The notes below the pieces were generated by a model. The model did not search any database. It was not told where the DNA came from and saw nothing but the letters and a program-made list of their open reading frames with translations. From assembly GCF_000813725.1 (NCBI RefSeq), contig NZ_JWLD01000055.1, positions 1 to 64,000 of the forward strand: a DNA stretch of 64,000 nt, read 5' to 3'. Origin of the DNA: Leisingera sp. ANG-Vp. Lineage in GTDB: Bacteria; Pseudomonadota; Alphaproteobacteria; Rhodobacterales; Rhodobacteraceae. This document shows, one piece after another, positions 28,764 through 39,624 of this stretch (position 1 is the stretch's first letter; every line of letters starts with the position of its first letter). Made by a program: the position numbers and the translations under genes.

Positions 28764-29699
28764 TTATGCCACGCGGCGCTGCTCGGCCGGAATTTCCGAC
28801 CAGATCAGTCCCTGTCCCGGCAGCCGTGCGGTCATCGCTGCATCGCAGGCGACGGCCCGGACCGCACCCGGCTCCGCAAACAAGGCACGCAGCAAAGTGT
28901 TGGTCAGCGCGTGCCCCGCGCGCTCACCAACGTAACGCCCCAAGACCGGCCCCCCGGCCAGCGCCAGATCACCAAGCGCATCCAGCATCTTGTGGCGAAC
29001 AGGCTCATCCATGTGGCGCAGCCCTGCGCCGCTTTCGACCCGCTCTCCGTCGAACACAATTGCGTTCTCGCCCGGCACGCCGCCGAGAGCGAGGCCGTTG
29101 GCCTGCATGGTTTCAACATCCGCCTGGCGGCAGAAGGTGCGGCTGTCGCACAGCTCACGCGCAAAGGTGCCGTTGCGCATGTCCAGGACCTTGCTCTGGC
29201 GGCCGATTGCGGCCTCGGCAAAGTCGATGTGGAATTCGATGGTCAGACGGTCGGACGGCAGCAGGGTGGCGCGGGCGCCGTCCCGTTCCACCGTTACCGG
29301 CTTCAGCACTTCAAAGGCGGTCGCGGGCACACCCTGGCGCTGCACACCGTGTTTCATGATGCCGCGCACAAACGGTGCCGAGGAGCCATCGACGATCGGC
29401 ACTTCCGGCCCGTCGATCTCGATCAGCGCGTTGTGCACGCCGCAGCCGGCCAGGGCCGCCATGATATGTTCGATGGTGGAGACGCTGACACCGGCTTCAT
29501 TGACCAGGCGGGTGCACAGCGGGCTGCGCTCGACCAGGTCCCAGCGGGCGGGAAGCACAGTGTTGCCCAATGCGATATCGGTGCGCTTGAAGACGACGCC
29601 GTGCCCCGCCGGAGCCGGGATCAGGACCATGCGTGCGGGCTTGCCGGAATGCAGGCCGACCCCTTCGAATGCTACCGATGCCTTGAGCGTATTCTGCAC
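28764..29699 (-). CDS. lpxC: UDP-3-O-acyl-N-acetylglucosamine deacetylase
   Basis: LpxC is the zinc deacetylase of the committed step of lipid A synthesis. The 311-residue protein shows 'IEHIMAALAGCGVHNALIEIDGPEVPIVDGSSAPFV' (first zinc His and conserved core) and 'RHKMLDALGDLALAG' (second zinc His and Asp). I place the start at GTG 29699, giving the classic 'MQNTLK' N-terminus with GAGG 6 nt upstream. A start 10 codons earlier is possible but lacks support. It lies downstream of ftsZ, separated by a terminator. Confidence 0.96.
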   Translation of the reverse strand: MQNTLKASVAFEGVGLHSGKPARMVLIPAPAGHGVVFKRTDIALGNTVLPARWDLVERSPLCTRLVNEAGVSVSTIEHIMAALAGCGVHNALIEIDGPEVPIVDGSSAPFVRGIMKHGVQRQGVPATAFEVLKPVTVERDGARATLLPSDRLTIEFHIDFAEAAIGRQSKVLDMRNGTFARELCDSRTFCRQADVETMQANGLALGGVPGENAIVFDGERVESGAGLRHMDEPVRHKMLDALGDLALAGGPVLGRYVGERAGHALTNTLLRALFAEPGAVRAVACDAAMTARLPGQGLIWSEIPAEQRRVA

Positions 29700-29859
29700 G
29701 TTGCGCCTCGTTCCACTGTTTCCGGCCACTCGGGGCCGTGTTGCGGATGAGAGTTAAGGTTTTGCCAAAAAAGGCACAACTCAATCTTTGTAACGGATTG
29801 AAACATGGGTGTAACAGATAGGCAAAACACCGCTCAGAACCACTTAATGCACTAATATT

Positions 29860-29892
29860 AAAAAATAAAAAGCCGCCCTGAGGCGGCTTTTT
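29860..29892 (-). terminator. Rho-independent terminator of ftsZ
   Basis: AAAAAGCCGCC and GGCGGCTTTTT form an 11-bp perfect stem with a 4-nt loop. On the minus strand it is followed by ATTTTTTAAT. It lies 20 bp after the ftsZ stop codon. Confidence 0.9.
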
Positions 29893-29911
29893 CAAGCGGT
29901 TTTGTGAACCG

Positions 29912-31630
29912 TTAATTTGCCTGGCGGCGCAGGAAAGCGGGAATTTCGATGCGTTCCTGGTCCGGATCGGCCTGCTGGGCCTGCGCCTGCTGCGGCTGGG
30001 CAGCCGGTGCCGGCGCCTGCATGGCAGGCTGCTGGCGCACCGCCTGCGGCTGCTGCTTGGCAGCCGGGGCTTCATTGCTGCCGGTCATCCGGTGGATCAG
30101 CGAATTGAGACCAAAGCGGCGCTGGCCCTCAGGCTGCTGCGCCTGCTGCTGTTGCTGCGGCGCCGGTGCGGCCGGGGCTGCGGCAGGACGCGCCTGCTGG
30201 GCCGCCGGAGACTGAACCCGCTGAGCCGCGGCCTGCAGGCGTTCCAGCGCCTGCGGCGACGGGGTGCCCGGCGCGGGCGCTTTCGGCGCTACAAAAGAGG
30301 CTTCGGGCTGCGCGTCCACGGCATCCGCCTGCGGGCGGAACTCCGGCACCTGCGGCTGGTAAGCGGGCGGCGGCAGACCGTCGTCGCCCATCGGTTCGAC
30401 CTCTTCAAAGATGTCCTCAGCCTGCTCCTGAGCTGCGGCCTGCTCCGCGTTCATTTCGGCAAACAGCGACGGCTCTTCCAGCGCCGGGGCGGACTGTTCC
30501 GCTTCGGCGGCTTCCGGAACCGGCGCGGCTTCGGCTGCTGCAGGCTGTTCCACCGGGGTTTCCAGCTCCAGCGGTGCGGCGGTGCGGGTTTCCTCGACGG
30601 TCACGGTCTGGCGCAGCGGCGCAGACATCGGGCGGCGCGGCACCGGGATATCGGTGTTCACATCCACGGCGTCGATGCCGGTGGCCACAACGGAGACCCG
30701 CATCTTGCCTTCCATGCCGGTATCCAGTGTCGAGCCGACGATGATGTTGGCGTCCGGATCCACCTCTTCGCGGATGCGGTTGGCAGCCTCGTCCAGCTCG
30801 AACAGGGTCAGGTCGTGCGAGCCGGTGATGTTGATCAGCACGCCGCGCGCGCCTTTCAGGCTGATTTCGTCCAGCAGCGGGTTGGCAATCGCCTTCTCGG
30901 CCGCCTGGACAGCGCGGTCTTCGCCCTCGCCCTCGCCGGTGCCCATCATCGCCTTACCCATCTCGTCCATCACCGCACGCACGTCGGCAAAGTCGAGGTT
31001 GATCAGGCCCGGGCGCACCATCAGATCGGTCACGCCTTTGACGCCCTGGTACAGAACGTCATCCGCCATCGAGAACGCCTCGGTAAAGGTGGTCTTTTCG
31101 TTGGCAAGACGGAACAGGTTCTGGTTCGGAATGATGATCAGCGTGTCGACAACCTTCTGCAGGCTTTCGACGCCGGCCTCAGCCTGGCGCATCCGCTTCA
31201 GCCCTTCAAACTGGAACGGCTTGGTGACAACACCCACGGTCAGAACACCCAGTTCCCGTGCAGCCTGCGCAATGATCGGCGCCGCACCGGTGCCGGTGCC
31301 GCCGCCCATGCCGGCAGTGATAAAGCACATATGCGCGCCGGCCAGGTGATCGACGATCTGCTCGATGCTCTCCTCAGCCGCCGCCGAGCCCACCTGCGGA
31401 CGGGCGCCCGCGCCCAGGCCTTCGGTGACTTTCACACCCAGCTGGATACGCGCTTTTGCCGCGCTCTGCTGCAGCGCCTGTGCATCGGTGTTGGCCACGA
31501 CGAATTCAACGCCGTCCAGCTCTTTCTCGATCATGTTGTTGACGGCGTTGCCGCCGGCCCCGCCGACACCAAACACCGTGATCTTCGGCTTCAACTCTTC
31601 CTGCCCGGGCATCGATAGATTCAACGTCAT
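29912..31630 (-). CDS. ftsZ: Cell division protein FtsZ
   Basis: FtsZ is the tubulin-like GTPase that forms the Z-ring. The GTPase domain (about residues 10-320) carries the signature in '[18 protein letters not shown]' and the T7 loop '[11 protein letters not shown]'. The protein has 572 residues because of a long C-terminal linker (about 330-550) rich in Ala, Pro, Gln and Glu with poly-Gln runs, common in alphaproteobacteria. It ends with the conserved '[13 protein letters not shown]' peptide that contacts FtsA and other partners. ATG at 31630 follows GCGGTAAGAGC. The 371-bp gap upstream contains a CtrA-like site and a GANTC site. Confidence 0.98.
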   Translation of the reverse strand: MTLNLSMPGQEELKPKITVFGVGGAGGNAVNNMIEKELDGVEFVVANTDAQALQQSAAKARIQLGVKVTEGLGAGARPQVGSAAAEESIEQIVDHLAGAHMCFITAGMGGGTGTGAAPIIAQAARELGVLTVGVVTKPFQFEGLKRMRQAEAGVESLQKVVDTLIIIPNQNLFRLANEKTTFTEAFSMADDVLYQGVKGVTDLMVRPGLINLDFADVRAVMDEMGKAMMGTGEGEGEDRAVQAAEKAIANPLLDEISLKGARGVLINITGSHDLTLFELDEAANRIREEVDPDANIIVGSTLDTGMEGKMRVSVVATGIDAVDVNTDIPVPRRPMSAPLRQTVTVEETRTAAPLELETPVEQPAAAEAAPVPEAAEAEQSAPALEEPSLFAEMNAEQAAAQEQAEDIFEEVEPMGDDGLPPPAYQPQVPEFRPQADAVDAQPEASFVAPKAPAPGTPSPQALERLQAAAQRVQSPAAQQARPAAAPAAPAPQQQQQAQQPEGQRRFGLNSLIHRMTGSNEAPAAKQQPQAVRQQPAMQAPAPAAQPQQAQAQQADPDQERIEIPAFLRRQAN

Positions 31631-31904
31631 GCTCTTACCGCCTGTGTTACCCGCCCTTCCCGCAAAGGGCTTGTTCCTGTCCTATTCACCATAATCCTAC
31701 CGCGCAGCAGATGTTGCGTCATCCAAAAAAGCGCAAAACGCCACAAAATAAGGCCTCTTTCTGAGGCAAACACGCGGTATTTCGCCGTCCCTAGCAGATA
31801 TTGGGGATCAAGCACAAGCCACACACAACAAAGCTCCGCCATCCGCAAAACCACTGCTGCGGAGGAGGTCTTCGAATTGAGTGACGGCCACTGCCCGGCC
31901 TTCT

Positions 31905-31942
31905 GACTCGCCGCGTTTTCGCGGACGTTAAGAACAACCTAA
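31905..31942. promoter_or_regulatory. CtrA-like box and GANTC site upstream of ftsZ
   Basis: TTAA-N7-CTAA (31928-31942, one mismatch to the TTAA-N7-TTAA CtrA consensus) lies 18 bp from a GACTC (31905-31909, a CcrM-type GANTC). Both are about 280-310 bp upstream of ftsZ and within 100 bp of the ftsA stop. I saw no other gene in this gap. Function is inferred by analogy with Caulobacter. Confidence 0.35.
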
Positions 31943-32001
31943 CGGGTCATAAGGACGCTGTCACGCCCTCATTCGCCAAGAAGGTTGAATTGATCTGCTG
32001 C

Positions 32002-33336
32002 TTACCAGTTGTCGCGGAACCAGCGCACAGCCCGGCCCAAAGTACCTGCCGGATGACGGCTGGCGGGCATGTCGAAGTCCCACCATTCGTCCTGCGGGTG
32101 GGCCGCAAACAGGCACAGCCCGACAGCCGAGGCAAAGCCCGGACCGGTCGCCGATTGCGGCAGGCCGTGGACGCGCAAGGGCCGCCCCAGACGCACCTGC
32201 TGGCCCAGAATGCGGCTCGCCAGCCCGTCCAGCCCCATGATCTGGCTGGAGCCGCCGGTCAGCACGATCTGCTGGCTGGGCAGATATTCGAAACCCGCCG
32301 CATCCAGCCGCGCCCGCACCTCTTCCAGGATCTCTTCGACGCGCGGCCGCATGATGCCGATCAGCTCCGCCCGGCTGACGGTGCGCCGGTCATGCTCCCA
32401 GTCGCCGGTATCGCCACCGATATCGATCATGTCGCGGTCATCAGCTCCGGTGGCATGCACCCCGCCGCAGAAGGTCTTGATCCGCTCTGCATTCGCCAAC
32501 GGCACCCCCAGCCCCATCGAAATGTCGCTGGTGATGTGATCGCCGCCCAGGCGCACCGCGTCGGCATAGATCATGTGCTTTTTCATGAAGACCGAGATCG
32601 AGGTCGAGCCGCCACCCATATCGATACAGGCCGCGCCCAGCTCCTGCTCATCCTCGACCAGCGAGGAAAAGCCCGAGGCATAGGCCGAGGAGGCAATCCC
32701 CGCCAGCTCCAGATCGCAGCGCTGAATGCAGCGCACCAGGTTCTGCACCGCGATGGCATCCACTGTCAGCATATGCATGTCGACCGCCAGCGTCTGGCCC
32801 ATCTGGCCGCGCGGATCGCCCAGCCCCGAGCGGTTGTCGAGCGCAAAGTTCACCGGCTGCGCGTGCAGCACCTCGCGACCTGCGCCGTACTCCGGCACCT
32901 CGCAAGAGGCCAGCACCTGCGCCACCTCATTCTCGGAAACCACCTGCCCTTCCAGCTCCAGCTTGGAATCCAGGCCATAGGAACGCGGATTGGCGCCCGA
33001 GAAACAGGCGATCACATGATCCACCCGCACCTCGGCCATCTTCTGCGCCGCCTGCACTGCGGTGCGGATTGCCCGCTCGGTCTCCTGCATGGCATTGATC
33101 TCGCCAAACTGCACCCCGCGCGACCGCGTGGTGGCAGCGCCGATCACCCGGAAGCCTGACTGCCCGGCCAAGGCGCCGATCGAGCCGTCCTCGCTGAGGC
33201 GGCCGGAGCCGTCAAAGCGCAGCACCAGGCAGGCTATCTTGGAGCTGCCCACATCCAGAATGGCGACCACGCCGCGCTGCATCGCCTGGCGGCGCATCTG
33301 GCGCATCGCCCTTTGGGATTGATAGAGATCTGTCAT
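32002..33336 (-). CDS. ftsA: Cell division protein FtsA
   Basis: FtsA is an actin-like ATPase that tethers FtsZ to the membrane. The protein has the phosphate-1 loop 'AILDVGSSKIACLVLRF' near residues 25-41, 'AACIDMGGGSTSISVF' as the second phosphate loop and 'VLTGGSSQIMGLDGLA' as the adenosine motif. The C-terminus ends 'GTLGRAVRWFRDNW', an amphipathic membrane-targeting helix. I use ATG 33336 ('MTDLYQSQRAM'), 3 bp after the ftsQ stop, rather than the longer frame that would overlap ftsQ. Confidence 0.97.
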   Translation of the reverse strand: MTDLYQSQRAMRQMRRQAMQRGVVAILDVGSSKIACLVLRFDGSGRLSEDGSIGALAGQSGFRVIGAATTRSRGVQFGEINAMQETERAIRTAVQAAQKMAEVRVDHVIACFSGANPRSYGLDSKLELEGQVVSENEVAQVLASCEVPEYGAGREVLHAQPVNFALDNRSGLGDPRGQMGQTLAVDMHMLTVDAIAVQNLVRCIQRCDLELAGIASSAYASGFSSLVEDEQELGAACIDMGGGSTSISVFMKKHMIYADAVRLGGDHITSDISMGLGVPLANAERIKTFCGGVHATGADDRDMIDIGGDTGDWEHDRRTVSRAELIGIMRPRVEEILEEVRARLDAAGFEYLPSQQIVLTGGSSQIMGLDGLASRILGQQVRLGRPLRVHGLPQSATGPGFASAVGLCLFAAHPQDEWWDFDMPASRHPAGTLGRAVRWFRDNW

Positions 33337-33338
33337 TG

Positions 33339-34232
33339 TTACTGCCCGCCCCCGTTCAGCTGCCGGATCCGCCACCAGTTTTCCACTGAGTTTTCGGTCA
33401 TGCGGATGGTCGGGCGCCCAGCCAGGCGCATATCCACCGCTGCCACATCGCGTTCCAGCAAATCCTGCACTTCACTCACCGCCAGCACCCGCTCCAGCGC
33501 GGGCACCGGATTGTCCGCCGGCAGCATGATCCGCTGCTTGCGGTCCAGCACCACGTCCCAGCGCCGCTCGCCGACCCGGACCAGCCCGCGCAGGCGCGCA
33601 CCCAGGGGCCGTGCCGCCGCAAACAGGCGCAGCGCCTCAACCGCTTCGCCGTCCGCCCCCGCGCCCGCAATCAGCGGCAAATCCGGGTGCAGGCTGCGGT
33701 GGCCCAGCTCAGCCACGTGAATGCCGTTTTCATCCAGCAGCGCCAGCCCCTCGCGGCTGCGCCAGATCAGCGCCGGTTCGCGCTCTTCAACATCCACCTG
33801 CAGGATGCCGCCCGGCCGGATCCGCACACTGGCGGACTTCACCGGATCCAGGCCTGTGATCACGTCCCGGATCTGCTGCAGGTCCAGATCAAAGGAGCTG
33901 ACCGGGAAATCCAGCGGCATCACTTCGCGGATATCCTGCGCCACGCTGGTACCCGCCCCGTCGACCGCCATCACATTGACCATGAACTCGGGCCGCTCTT
34001 CGATCGCGGCGCGGGCATCATTGACCAGCCCCCGCAGCGCGTCGCGGCGGGCTTCATCCGCCAGATAGGCGCTTCCGGCCGCAAAGATCAGGCAGAACGG
34101 CACGCCGAACCGCAGGCCAAAGCGGATGCCGGGGGTCAGCATCCAGCGCTGCAGCCGGTACTTCAGCCGCGACGGCGCCGGGTCCGCCCGCTCGCTTGGC
34201 TCACGGCGGAAACGCCCTTTCAGCGGTTGCAT
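33339..34232 (-). CDS. ftsQ: Cell division protein FtsQ
   Basis: FtsQ is a bitopic inner-membrane protein linking cytoplasmic and periplasmic divisome components through FtsB and FtsL. The N-terminus '[17 protein letters not shown]' is basic and cytoplasmic, one membrane span follows ('[22 protein letters not shown]'), and then a POTRA-like region and a beta-domain. The ATG at 34232 overlaps the end of ddl by 13 bp, which suggests translational coupling. ftsA starts right after its stop. Confidence 0.94.
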   Translation of the reverse strand: MQPLKGRFRREPSERADPAPSRLKYRLQRWMLTPGIRFGLRFGVPFCLIFAAGSAYLADEARRDALRGLVNDARAAIEERPEFMVNVMAVDGAGTSVAQDIREVMPLDFPVSSFDLDLQQIRDVITGLDPVKSASVRIRPGGILQVDVEEREPALIWRSREGLALLDENGIHVAELGHRSLHPDLPLIAGAGADGEAVEALRLFAAARPLGARLRGLVRVGERRWDVVLDRKQRIMLPADNPVPALERVLAVSEVQDLLERDVAAVDMRLAGRPTIRMTENSVENWWRIRQLNGGGQ

Positions 34233-35143
34233 GAAGCATCCTCCACCATCCAGGCGCACAGCTGGCCAAAGGTCATGCCGCAATGGTCTGCCTGCTCCGG
34301 CACCAGCGAGGTCGGGGTCATGCCAGGCTGGGTATTGGTCTCAAGAATGATCAGCCCGTTCGCGCCGCGGGCCTCGTCCCAGCGGAAATCCGTGCGGCTG
34401 ACACCGCGGCAGCCCAGCACGTTATGCGCTGTCAACGCATAGTCCAGGCAGAGGTCGAAGATTTCCCGCGGCAGATCGGCCGGCAGCACATGGCGCGACC
34501 CGCCCGGCTTGTACTTGGCGTCGTAGTCATACCAGCCGTCGGTCAGGATATCCGTCACCGTCAGCGCCCGGTCCCCGATCACCGTGGTGGTCAGTTCGCG
34601 CCCAGGCGCAAAGGTTTCCACCATCACTTCTGCAGGCATCTCCGGCGCCAGCTGCGGCGGGCCGTTGGCGGCCTCATGCACGATATAAATGCCGACACTG
34701 GAGCCTTCGTTATTGGGCTTCACCACATAGGGCGGCGCCATCACATGGCCCGCGCTCACATCATCCTTGGGGAATATCCCGCTTTCGCAGACCGGCAGAC
34801 CGGCCGCTTTGAACACGTCTTTGGAACGCTGCTTGTCCATCGCCAGGGCTGAGGCCAGCACACCGGAGTGGGTATAAGGGATACCCAGCCATTCCAGCAT
34901 GCCCTGCACGCAGCCATCTTCGCCCCAGCGCCCGTGCAGAGCGTTGAAGACCACATCCGGCTTGATCTCCTGCAGGCGCGCGCACAGATCCTGGCCCGCA
35001 TCCACCTCGATAACTTCGAACCCCTCACCGCGCAGAGCGGCCGCACATTCGCGGCCGCTGGACAGCGATACCTCGCGTTCGGCTGACGGTCCGCCCATCA
35101 GCACCGCGACTTTCGGGAGTGCCCTGCTCGACTTACTCACCAC
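34220..35143 (-). CDS. ddl: D-alanine--D-alanine ligase
   Basis: Ddl makes the D-Ala-D-Ala dipeptide for peptidoglycan. The 307-residue protein has the ATP-grasp layout: an N-terminal '[19 protein letters not shown]', a central '[18 protein letters not shown]' and a C-terminal metal-binding '[19 protein letters not shown]'. The start is GTG 35143, with GAGG 5 nt upstream (a second GTG follows immediately). The 287-bp gap to murB upstream is without a recognised gene and may hold a promoter for ddl-ftsQ-ftsA. Confidence 0.97.
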   Translation of the reverse strand: MVSKSSRALPKVAVLMGGPSAEREVSLSSGRECAAALRGEGFEVIEVDAGQDLCARLQEIKPDVVFNALHGRWGEDGCVQGMLEWLGIPYTHSGVLASALAMDKQRSKDVFKAAGLPVCESGIFPKDDVSAGHVMAPPYVVKPNNEGSSVGIYIVHEAANGPPQLAPEMPAEVMVETFAPGRELTTTVIGDRALTVTDILTDGWYDYDAKYKPGGSRHVLPADLPREIFDLCLDYALTAHNVLGCRGVSRTDFRWDEARGANGLIILETNTQPGMTPTSLVPEQADHCGMTFGQLCAWMVEDASCNR

Positions 35144-35430
35144 AAGCGCCTCAATATACGGGGCTTTGCGCCCCTGGTTTTTGGAGCCCCGAACGGACCC
35201 GCCTTATGTCTTTGCGCCGGATTGGGTCCGGCTGATTTCTGCGAGGCTTTGCGCCCCTTGCACCGGCATATCATTGCCGCCTCTTCGGCACCCTAACGCC
35301 CAAATCATTACCGGGGTGTTAACGATGCCTTTACCACGTTTAACAATTGCCGCCCCCGGATCCTGGCTGGAGCCCATGCCCCGCTCAGGCTGCGGCCTGA
35401 GAAGCCTTTGTCAGCGCTGAGGAATTCCAG

Positions 35431-36372
35431 TTATTCGGGAAGCGGATCACCAATCCGCATGATTTCCCACTCTAGCGTGATGCCGGAATTGGCGTAAACC
35501 TTTTTCCGCACCTCCTCGCCCAATCCCTCCAGATCTGCGGCAGTTGCGCCACCGGTGTTGATCAGAAAGTTCGAGTGCTTCTCGCTCATCTGCGCGCCGC
35601 CGCGGCGGGCGCCGCGCATGCCGGCATTGTCGATCACCTTCCAGGCCTTGAGGTCATGCACATCATCCGCCCGTCCCGTCGAGGAAAACCCGGCCGGGTT
35701 GCGGAAGGTGGAGCCGGCCGACCGGTCGCGGGTCGGCTGGGTCTCGTCGCGCTTCTGCAGCTGCGCCTCCATCCGCGCATGCAGTTCCGCCGGATCGCCG
35801 TTGGGTCCGCGCAAAGTGGCCGAAACCAGCACCGCACCGTCGGGAAACGCAGTCTGGCGGTACTTAAAATCCAGTTCTTGGGCGGTGATCTCGCGGACCT
35901 CCCCCGCGCGGGTCACGATGGTCGCCGAGACAAACACATCCGCCGTATAGCTGCCGTAGCAGCCCGCATTCATCCGCACCGCGCCGCCGATCGAGCCGGG
36001 AATGGTACGCAGGAAGGTCAGGTCGATTCCCGCATCCGCCGCGCGCTTGGCCACATGCGCATCCAGCGCCGCAGCCCCGGCGGTTACCGTATCGCCGTCT
36101 GCCTCGATTGCATTGAAGCCGCGGCCCAGCCGCACCACCACGGCGCGCAATCCGCCATCGCGCACGATCAGGTTGGAGCCCACCCCCATCGGGAACACCG
36201 GCACCGCCGGATCCAGCGCCCGCAGGAAAGCGGCCAAGTCTTCCGTGTCGGCCGGCTGGAACAGATGATCCGCAGGGCCGCCGACCCGCAGCCAGGTCAG
36301 CTCCGCGAGCGGTTTCTGCCCGGTGAGCCGCCCGCGAGCCGCCGGAAGAATAATTTCAGATTGCGCCGCCAT
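35431..36372 (-). CDS. murB: UDP-N-acetylmuramate dehydrogenase
   Basis: MurB reduces UDP-GlcNAc-enolpyruvate to UDP-MurNAc with FAD and NADPH. The 313-residue protein shows the FAD-binding segment '[13 protein letters not shown]', '[13 protein letters not shown]', the '[17 protein letters not shown]' loop, and the C-terminal '[17 protein letters not shown]'. The Tyr-bearing loop of type I MurB is not evident, so it belongs with the shorter type. ATG 36372 has AAGAG upstream. The membrane ORF upstream overlaps its first 76 bp. Confidence 0.96.
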   Translation of the reverse strand: MAAQSEIILPAARGRLTGQKPLAELTWLRVGGPADHLFQPADTEDLAAFLRALDPAVPVFPMGVGSNLIVRDGGLRAVVVRLGRGFNAIEADGDTVTAGAAALDAHVAKRAADAGIDLTFLRTIPGSIGGAVRMNAGCYGSYTADVFVSATIVTRAGEVREITAQELDFKYRQTAFPDGAVLVSATLRGPNGDPAELHARMEAQLQKRDETQPTRDRSAGSTFRNPAGFSSTGRADDVHDLKAWKVIDNAGMRGARRGGAQMSEKHSNFLINTGGATAADLEGLGEEVRKKVYANSGITLEWEIMRIGDPLPE

Positions 36373-36680
36373 CGTCTCTTTCGTCCCAAGTTCCAGCCAA
36401 TGAACGCGCATAGTCCGTAAACAAGATGGCCGTTGAAATAAAGGGACAACACGACCTGGCGAATGTCGTGCTCATGATTTCTGTGGTAGATGCCAAGCGC
36501 CAGCAGGATCAGAACCGCCAGCCAGAACAGCACCAGCGCCTGCGCCAGCCTGAACCGCTGAAACCGGGCCAGGTAATAAAAGCTGATCAGCCACACCAGG
36601 CCAAACACCAGCCAAATCAACACGATCGCAAACACAACCTGCCTCCGGCAGAACACTCGGGCTGGAAGCCGGACCGCCAT
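36297..36680 (-). CDS. Probable small membrane protein overlapping murB
   Basis: This frame encodes about 127 residues with three clear hydrophobic segments ('[22 protein letters not shown]', '[21 protein letters not shown]', '[20 protein letters not shown]') and a basic tail. It overlaps the start of murB by 76 bp in another frame. ATG 36680 is used; a GTG at 36704 is an alternative. Neither has a strong ribosome site. The hydrophobic periodicity is too regular for chance, but the overlap lowers confidence. The family is not recognised. Its place between DUF2484 and murB suggests co-transcription with the mur genes. Confidence 0.5.
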   Translation of the reverse strand: MAVRLPARVFCRRQVVFAIVLIWLVFGLVWLISFYYLARFQRFRLAQALVLFWLAVLILLALGIYHRNHEHDIRQVVLSLYFNGHLVYGLCAFIGWNLGRKRRWRRNLKLFFRRLAGGSPGRNRSRS

Positions 36681-36842
36681 AACCCGGCTGCCGGCAATCA
36701 ACACAACTCAACACAACACAGACTGGCAGCAGATTTCCGCCAGGCTTCCCCGGAAACTATCACAACAACGGAAACACCCGGTAAACGGGAAGCGGTGTAT
36801 TTGCTGGAAATCCAGTGAAAATCAGAGCTGACGGGCTGCCGC

Positions 36843-37091
36843 TCAGCGGCTCAGCCCTCTCTTGATCCAGCGGCCGAGGTAAATCACAGGCCAGCGCAGA
36901 ACCGACATGCCTGCCAGCAGCACCGCCAGCCCCCACCAGGGGCCGTTCTCATACGTGACATAGCCCAGCAAAGGGATTCCCAGCGCAATCAGCACATAGG
37001 CCCGCCGCCAGTGGTTATCCCGGCTGGGGATCATCGCCAGGATATTGGCCGCCAGAGCCCAGACAGCGGCGAGTGTCAGCGAAAGGGTCAT
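36843..37091 (-). CDS. DUF2484 family membrane protein
   Basis: The 82-residue protein has two to three membrane spans ('LSLTLAAVWALAANILAMI', 'AYVLIALGIPLLGYVTY', 'GLAVLLAGMSVLRWPVIYLG') and a basic C-terminus. It matches the small DUF2484 family that I recall next to murC/murB in Rhodobacteraceae. ATG 37091 begins 13 bp after murC and has GAGGAGG upstream, which supports this short version over the longer frame. Its function is unknown; the location suggests an accessory role in envelope synthesis. Confidence 0.8.
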   Translation of the reverse strand: MTLSLTLAAVWALAANILAMIPSRDNHWRRAYVLIALGIPLLGYVTYENGPWWGLAVLLAGMSVLRWPVIYLGRWIKRGLSR

Positions 37092-37104
37092 GCCCCGGCC
37101 CTCC

Positions 37105-38502
37105 TCAGCCCTGCAGCCGGTCCGGCAGGCCGTTGGCCCAGGTGCTGATGGTGCCGGCGCCGAGGCACACCACCATATCGCCGGGCCGGGCCTGCTCGCG
37201 CACAAGGCGCTCCAGGTCGTCCTCGCTCAGGATGGCGCGGGCATGGCGGTGGCCGTGGCGGATCAGACCCGCCACCAGATCGTCGCGGCTGGCGCCTTCA
37301 ATCGGCTCTTCTCCGGCGGCAAAGACCTCGGCAATGGCCACCACATCCGCCTCATTGAAGCAGGCGCAGAAATCATCGAACAGGCTCGACAGACGCGTGT
37401 AGCGGTGCGGCTGATGCACCGCGATCACCCGGCCCTCGCAGGCCTGGCGCGCCGCCTTCAGCACCGCCGCAATCTCTACCGGGTGGTGGCCGTAATCGTC
37501 GATGATGGTGACGCCGTCCACCTCGCCAACCTTGGTAAAGCGCCGGTTCACTCCGCCAAAAGCTGCCAGCGCCTCGCGGATCTCGGTACTGTTCATGCCC
37601 AGATGCCTCGCAACCGCAACAGCGGAGAGCGCATTCGAGACGTTATGATCGCCCGGCATCGGCAGGGTACAGCCCTCGATCACCCGGTCCTCGGCCTGCA
37701 GATGCACATCGAAATGGGCAACGCCCGCCTTATAGGTCAGGTTCACCGCCCGCACATCGGCCTGGGCGTTAAAACCATAGGTGACAACACGGCGGTCCGA
37801 GATCCGCCCGATCAGCGCCTGCACCTCGGGATGGTCGGTGCAGCAGACTGCAATGCCGTAGAAGGGAATGTTGGAGACAAACTCCAGGAAGCCGTCGCGC
37901 AACGTGTCGAAGTCGCCCCAATGCTCCATATGCTCGGGGTCGATATTGGTCACCACAGCGATGGTCGCAGGCAGCCGGTTGAAGGAGCCGTCGCTTTCAT
38001 CCGCCTCGACCACCATCCATTCGCCCTGCCCCATCCGCGCGTTGGAGCCGTAGGCGTGAATGATGCCGCCGTTGATAATCGTGGGATCGAAACCGCCCGC
38101 CACCATCAGCTCCGCCATCATGGTGGTGGTGGTGGTCTTGCCGTGGGTGCCGGCAATGGCGACGTTGGACTTCAGCCGCATCAGCTCGGCCAGCATATCG
38201 GCCCGGCGCACCACCGGCAGGCCGCGCAGGCGCGCCTCGTCCAGCTCAGGGTTGCCCGGTTTGATTGCCGAGGAGATCACCACGACCGCGGCTTCCTCCA
38301 GGTTCTCCGCCTTCTGGCCTACAAAGATCCGCGCGCCCAGCTCTTCCAGGCGATTGGTGATCTTCGAGGACTTCAGGTCCGACCCCTGCACCATGTAGCC
38401 GAGGTTCAGCAAGACCTCGGCGATGCCTGACATGCCGATGCCTCCGATCCCCACGAAATGGATCGGGCCGACGTCACCAGGCAGTTTGGTTGCAGGGTTC
38501 AT
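37105..38502 (-). CDS. murC: UDP-N-acetylmuramate--L-alanine ligase
   Basis: MurC adds L-Ala to UDP-MurNAc. The 465-residue protein has an N-terminal Rossmann '[18 protein letters not shown]', the ATP-binding '[17 protein letters not shown]', '[11 protein letters not shown]', '[14 protein letters not shown]' and '[14 protein letters not shown]' with conserved ligase residues, and a C-terminal ligase domain. ATG 38502 lies 5 bp after the murG stop, so the two are translationally close. Confidence 0.97.
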   Translation of the reverse strand: MNPATKLPGDVGPIHFVGIGGIGMSGIAEVLLNLGYMVQGSDLKSSKITNRLEELGARIFVGQKAENLEEAAVVVISSAIKPGNPELDEARLRGLPVVRRADMLAELMRLKSNVAIAGTHGKTTTTTMMAELMVAGGFDPTIINGGIIHAYGSNARMGQGEWMVVEADESDGSFNRLPATIAVVTNIDPEHMEHWGDFDTLRDGFLEFVSNIPFYGIAVCCTDHPEVQALIGRISDRRVVTYGFNAQADVRAVNLTYKAGVAHFDVHLQAEDRVIEGCTLPMPGDHNVSNALSAVAVARHLGMNSTEIREALAAFGGVNRRFTKVGEVDGVTIIDDYGHHPVEIAAVLKAARQACEGRVIAVHQPHRYTRLSSLFDDFCACFNEADVVAIAEVFAAGEEPIEGASRDDLVAGLIRHGHRHARAILSEDDLERLVREQARPGDMVVCLGAGTISTWANGLPDRLQG

Positions 38503-38507
38503 AACGT

Positions 38508-39599
38508 TTATCCTTCCTCGGCCAGCTGCTCCACCAGTGCCGCCAGACGTTCGGCAGCATCGGGAACCCCGGCGCTCAAAGCGGCAGCCGACATCTGTGT
38601 CGCAGCCTGCGGGTTACTCAGAATCGCGCCCATATGCTCTGCCAGCGCCGGAACATCAAGGGCGCTTTCCGGGATCATCACGGCAGCATTAGCGTCAACC
38701 AGCCCGCGGGCGTTGGCGGTTTGATGGTCGCCAGCGGCAGCCGCAAAGGGGATCAGGATCGAGGGCCGCCCGATGACCGAGATGTCAGCCACCGAAGACG
38801 CCCCCGAGCGCGAGATCACCAGCTGCGCTTCGGACATGCGCGAAGGCACATCATTGAAAAAGGTCTGCACATCAGCGTTGATCCCATTCTTCGCATAAAA
38901 GGCGCTGACCCGTTCCAGATCTTCGCTGCGCGCCTGATGCGACACCCGCAGGTGCTGGCGCATGGCTTCCGGCAGGGCTGCGATCGCACCCGGCACCACA
39001 TCCGACAGGATGCGCGCGCCCTGGCTGCCGCCCATCACCAAGAGCGACATCGGGTAATCGCCCGGCGGAATATAGCCGGCCCCTGCCCGCTCCATCACCG
39101 CACCGCGCACCGGGTTGCCCACATGCTCATGCGGCACCCCGTCCGGCAGCACGGTCGGCCAGGTGCCGCAGGCAACGCCCGCAACCCGCTTGGCAAAGAT
39201 CTGATTGACCCGGCCCAGAACGCCGTTCTGCTCATGGATCATCCGCGGCAGCTTCAGCAGCGTTGCCGCCCCCAGCGCCGGGATCGACGGGTAGCCGCCG
39301 AAGCCGATGACCGCATTCGGCCGCTCGCGCCGCATCTGCATCATCATCGACAGAACGCCGCCGGCAATCTTCGGCCCCACCAACGCCTTGGCCAGCAGGC
39401 CGCCGCGGGCAAAGGTGGCCGATGACACCTCGGAAATCTCAACCGCCTCCGGAAAGGCGCCGGTGTAGCGCGCCCCGCGCGCATCCGTTGACAGCTTCAC
39501 CCGCCAGCCGCGGGCCAGCATCGTCTCCGCCAGCGACTGCGCCGGAAACATGTGGCCGCCGGTCCCGCCAGCCGCCATCAAGAGCAGTTTCTGTGCCAT
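38508..39599 (-). CDS. murG: UDP-GlcNAc--lipid I N-acetylglucosaminyltransferase
   Basis: MurG converts lipid I to lipid II on the cytoplasmic face of the inner membrane. The 363-residue protein is a GT-B glycosyltransferase with '[21 protein letters not shown]' (first G loop), '[14 protein letters not shown]', '[14 protein letters not shown]', '[15 protein letters not shown]' (G loop of the C-domain) and '[14 protein letters not shown]'. ATG 39599. It lies between ftsW and murC in the usual dcw order. Confidence 0.97.
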   Translation of the reverse strand: MAQKLLLMAAGGTGGHMFPAQSLAETMLARGWRVKLSTDARGARYTGAFPEAVEISEVSSATFARGGLLAKALVGPKIAGGVLSMMMQMRRERPNAVIGFGGYPSIPALGAATLLKLPRMIHEQNGVLGRVNQIFAKRVAGVACGTWPTVLPDGVPHEHVGNPVRGAVMERAGAGYIPPGDYPMSLLVMGGSQGARILSDVVPGAIAALPEAMRQHLRVSHQARSEDLERVSAFYAKNGINADVQTFFNDVPSRMSEAQLVISRSGASSVADISVIGRPSILIPFAAAAGDHQTANARGLVDANAAVMIPESALDVPALAEHMGAILSNPQAATQMSAAALSAGVPDAAERLAALVEQLAEEG

Positions 39600-39624
39600 C
39601 CCAGGGGGTCTCTTTCCAGATCTC

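Noticed and set aside
34899-35420. 173-residue plus-strand frame over the ddl start and the ddl-murB gap
   Set aside because: It is antisense to ddl for much of its length and Ser/Pro/Arg-rich without a domain or ribosome site.
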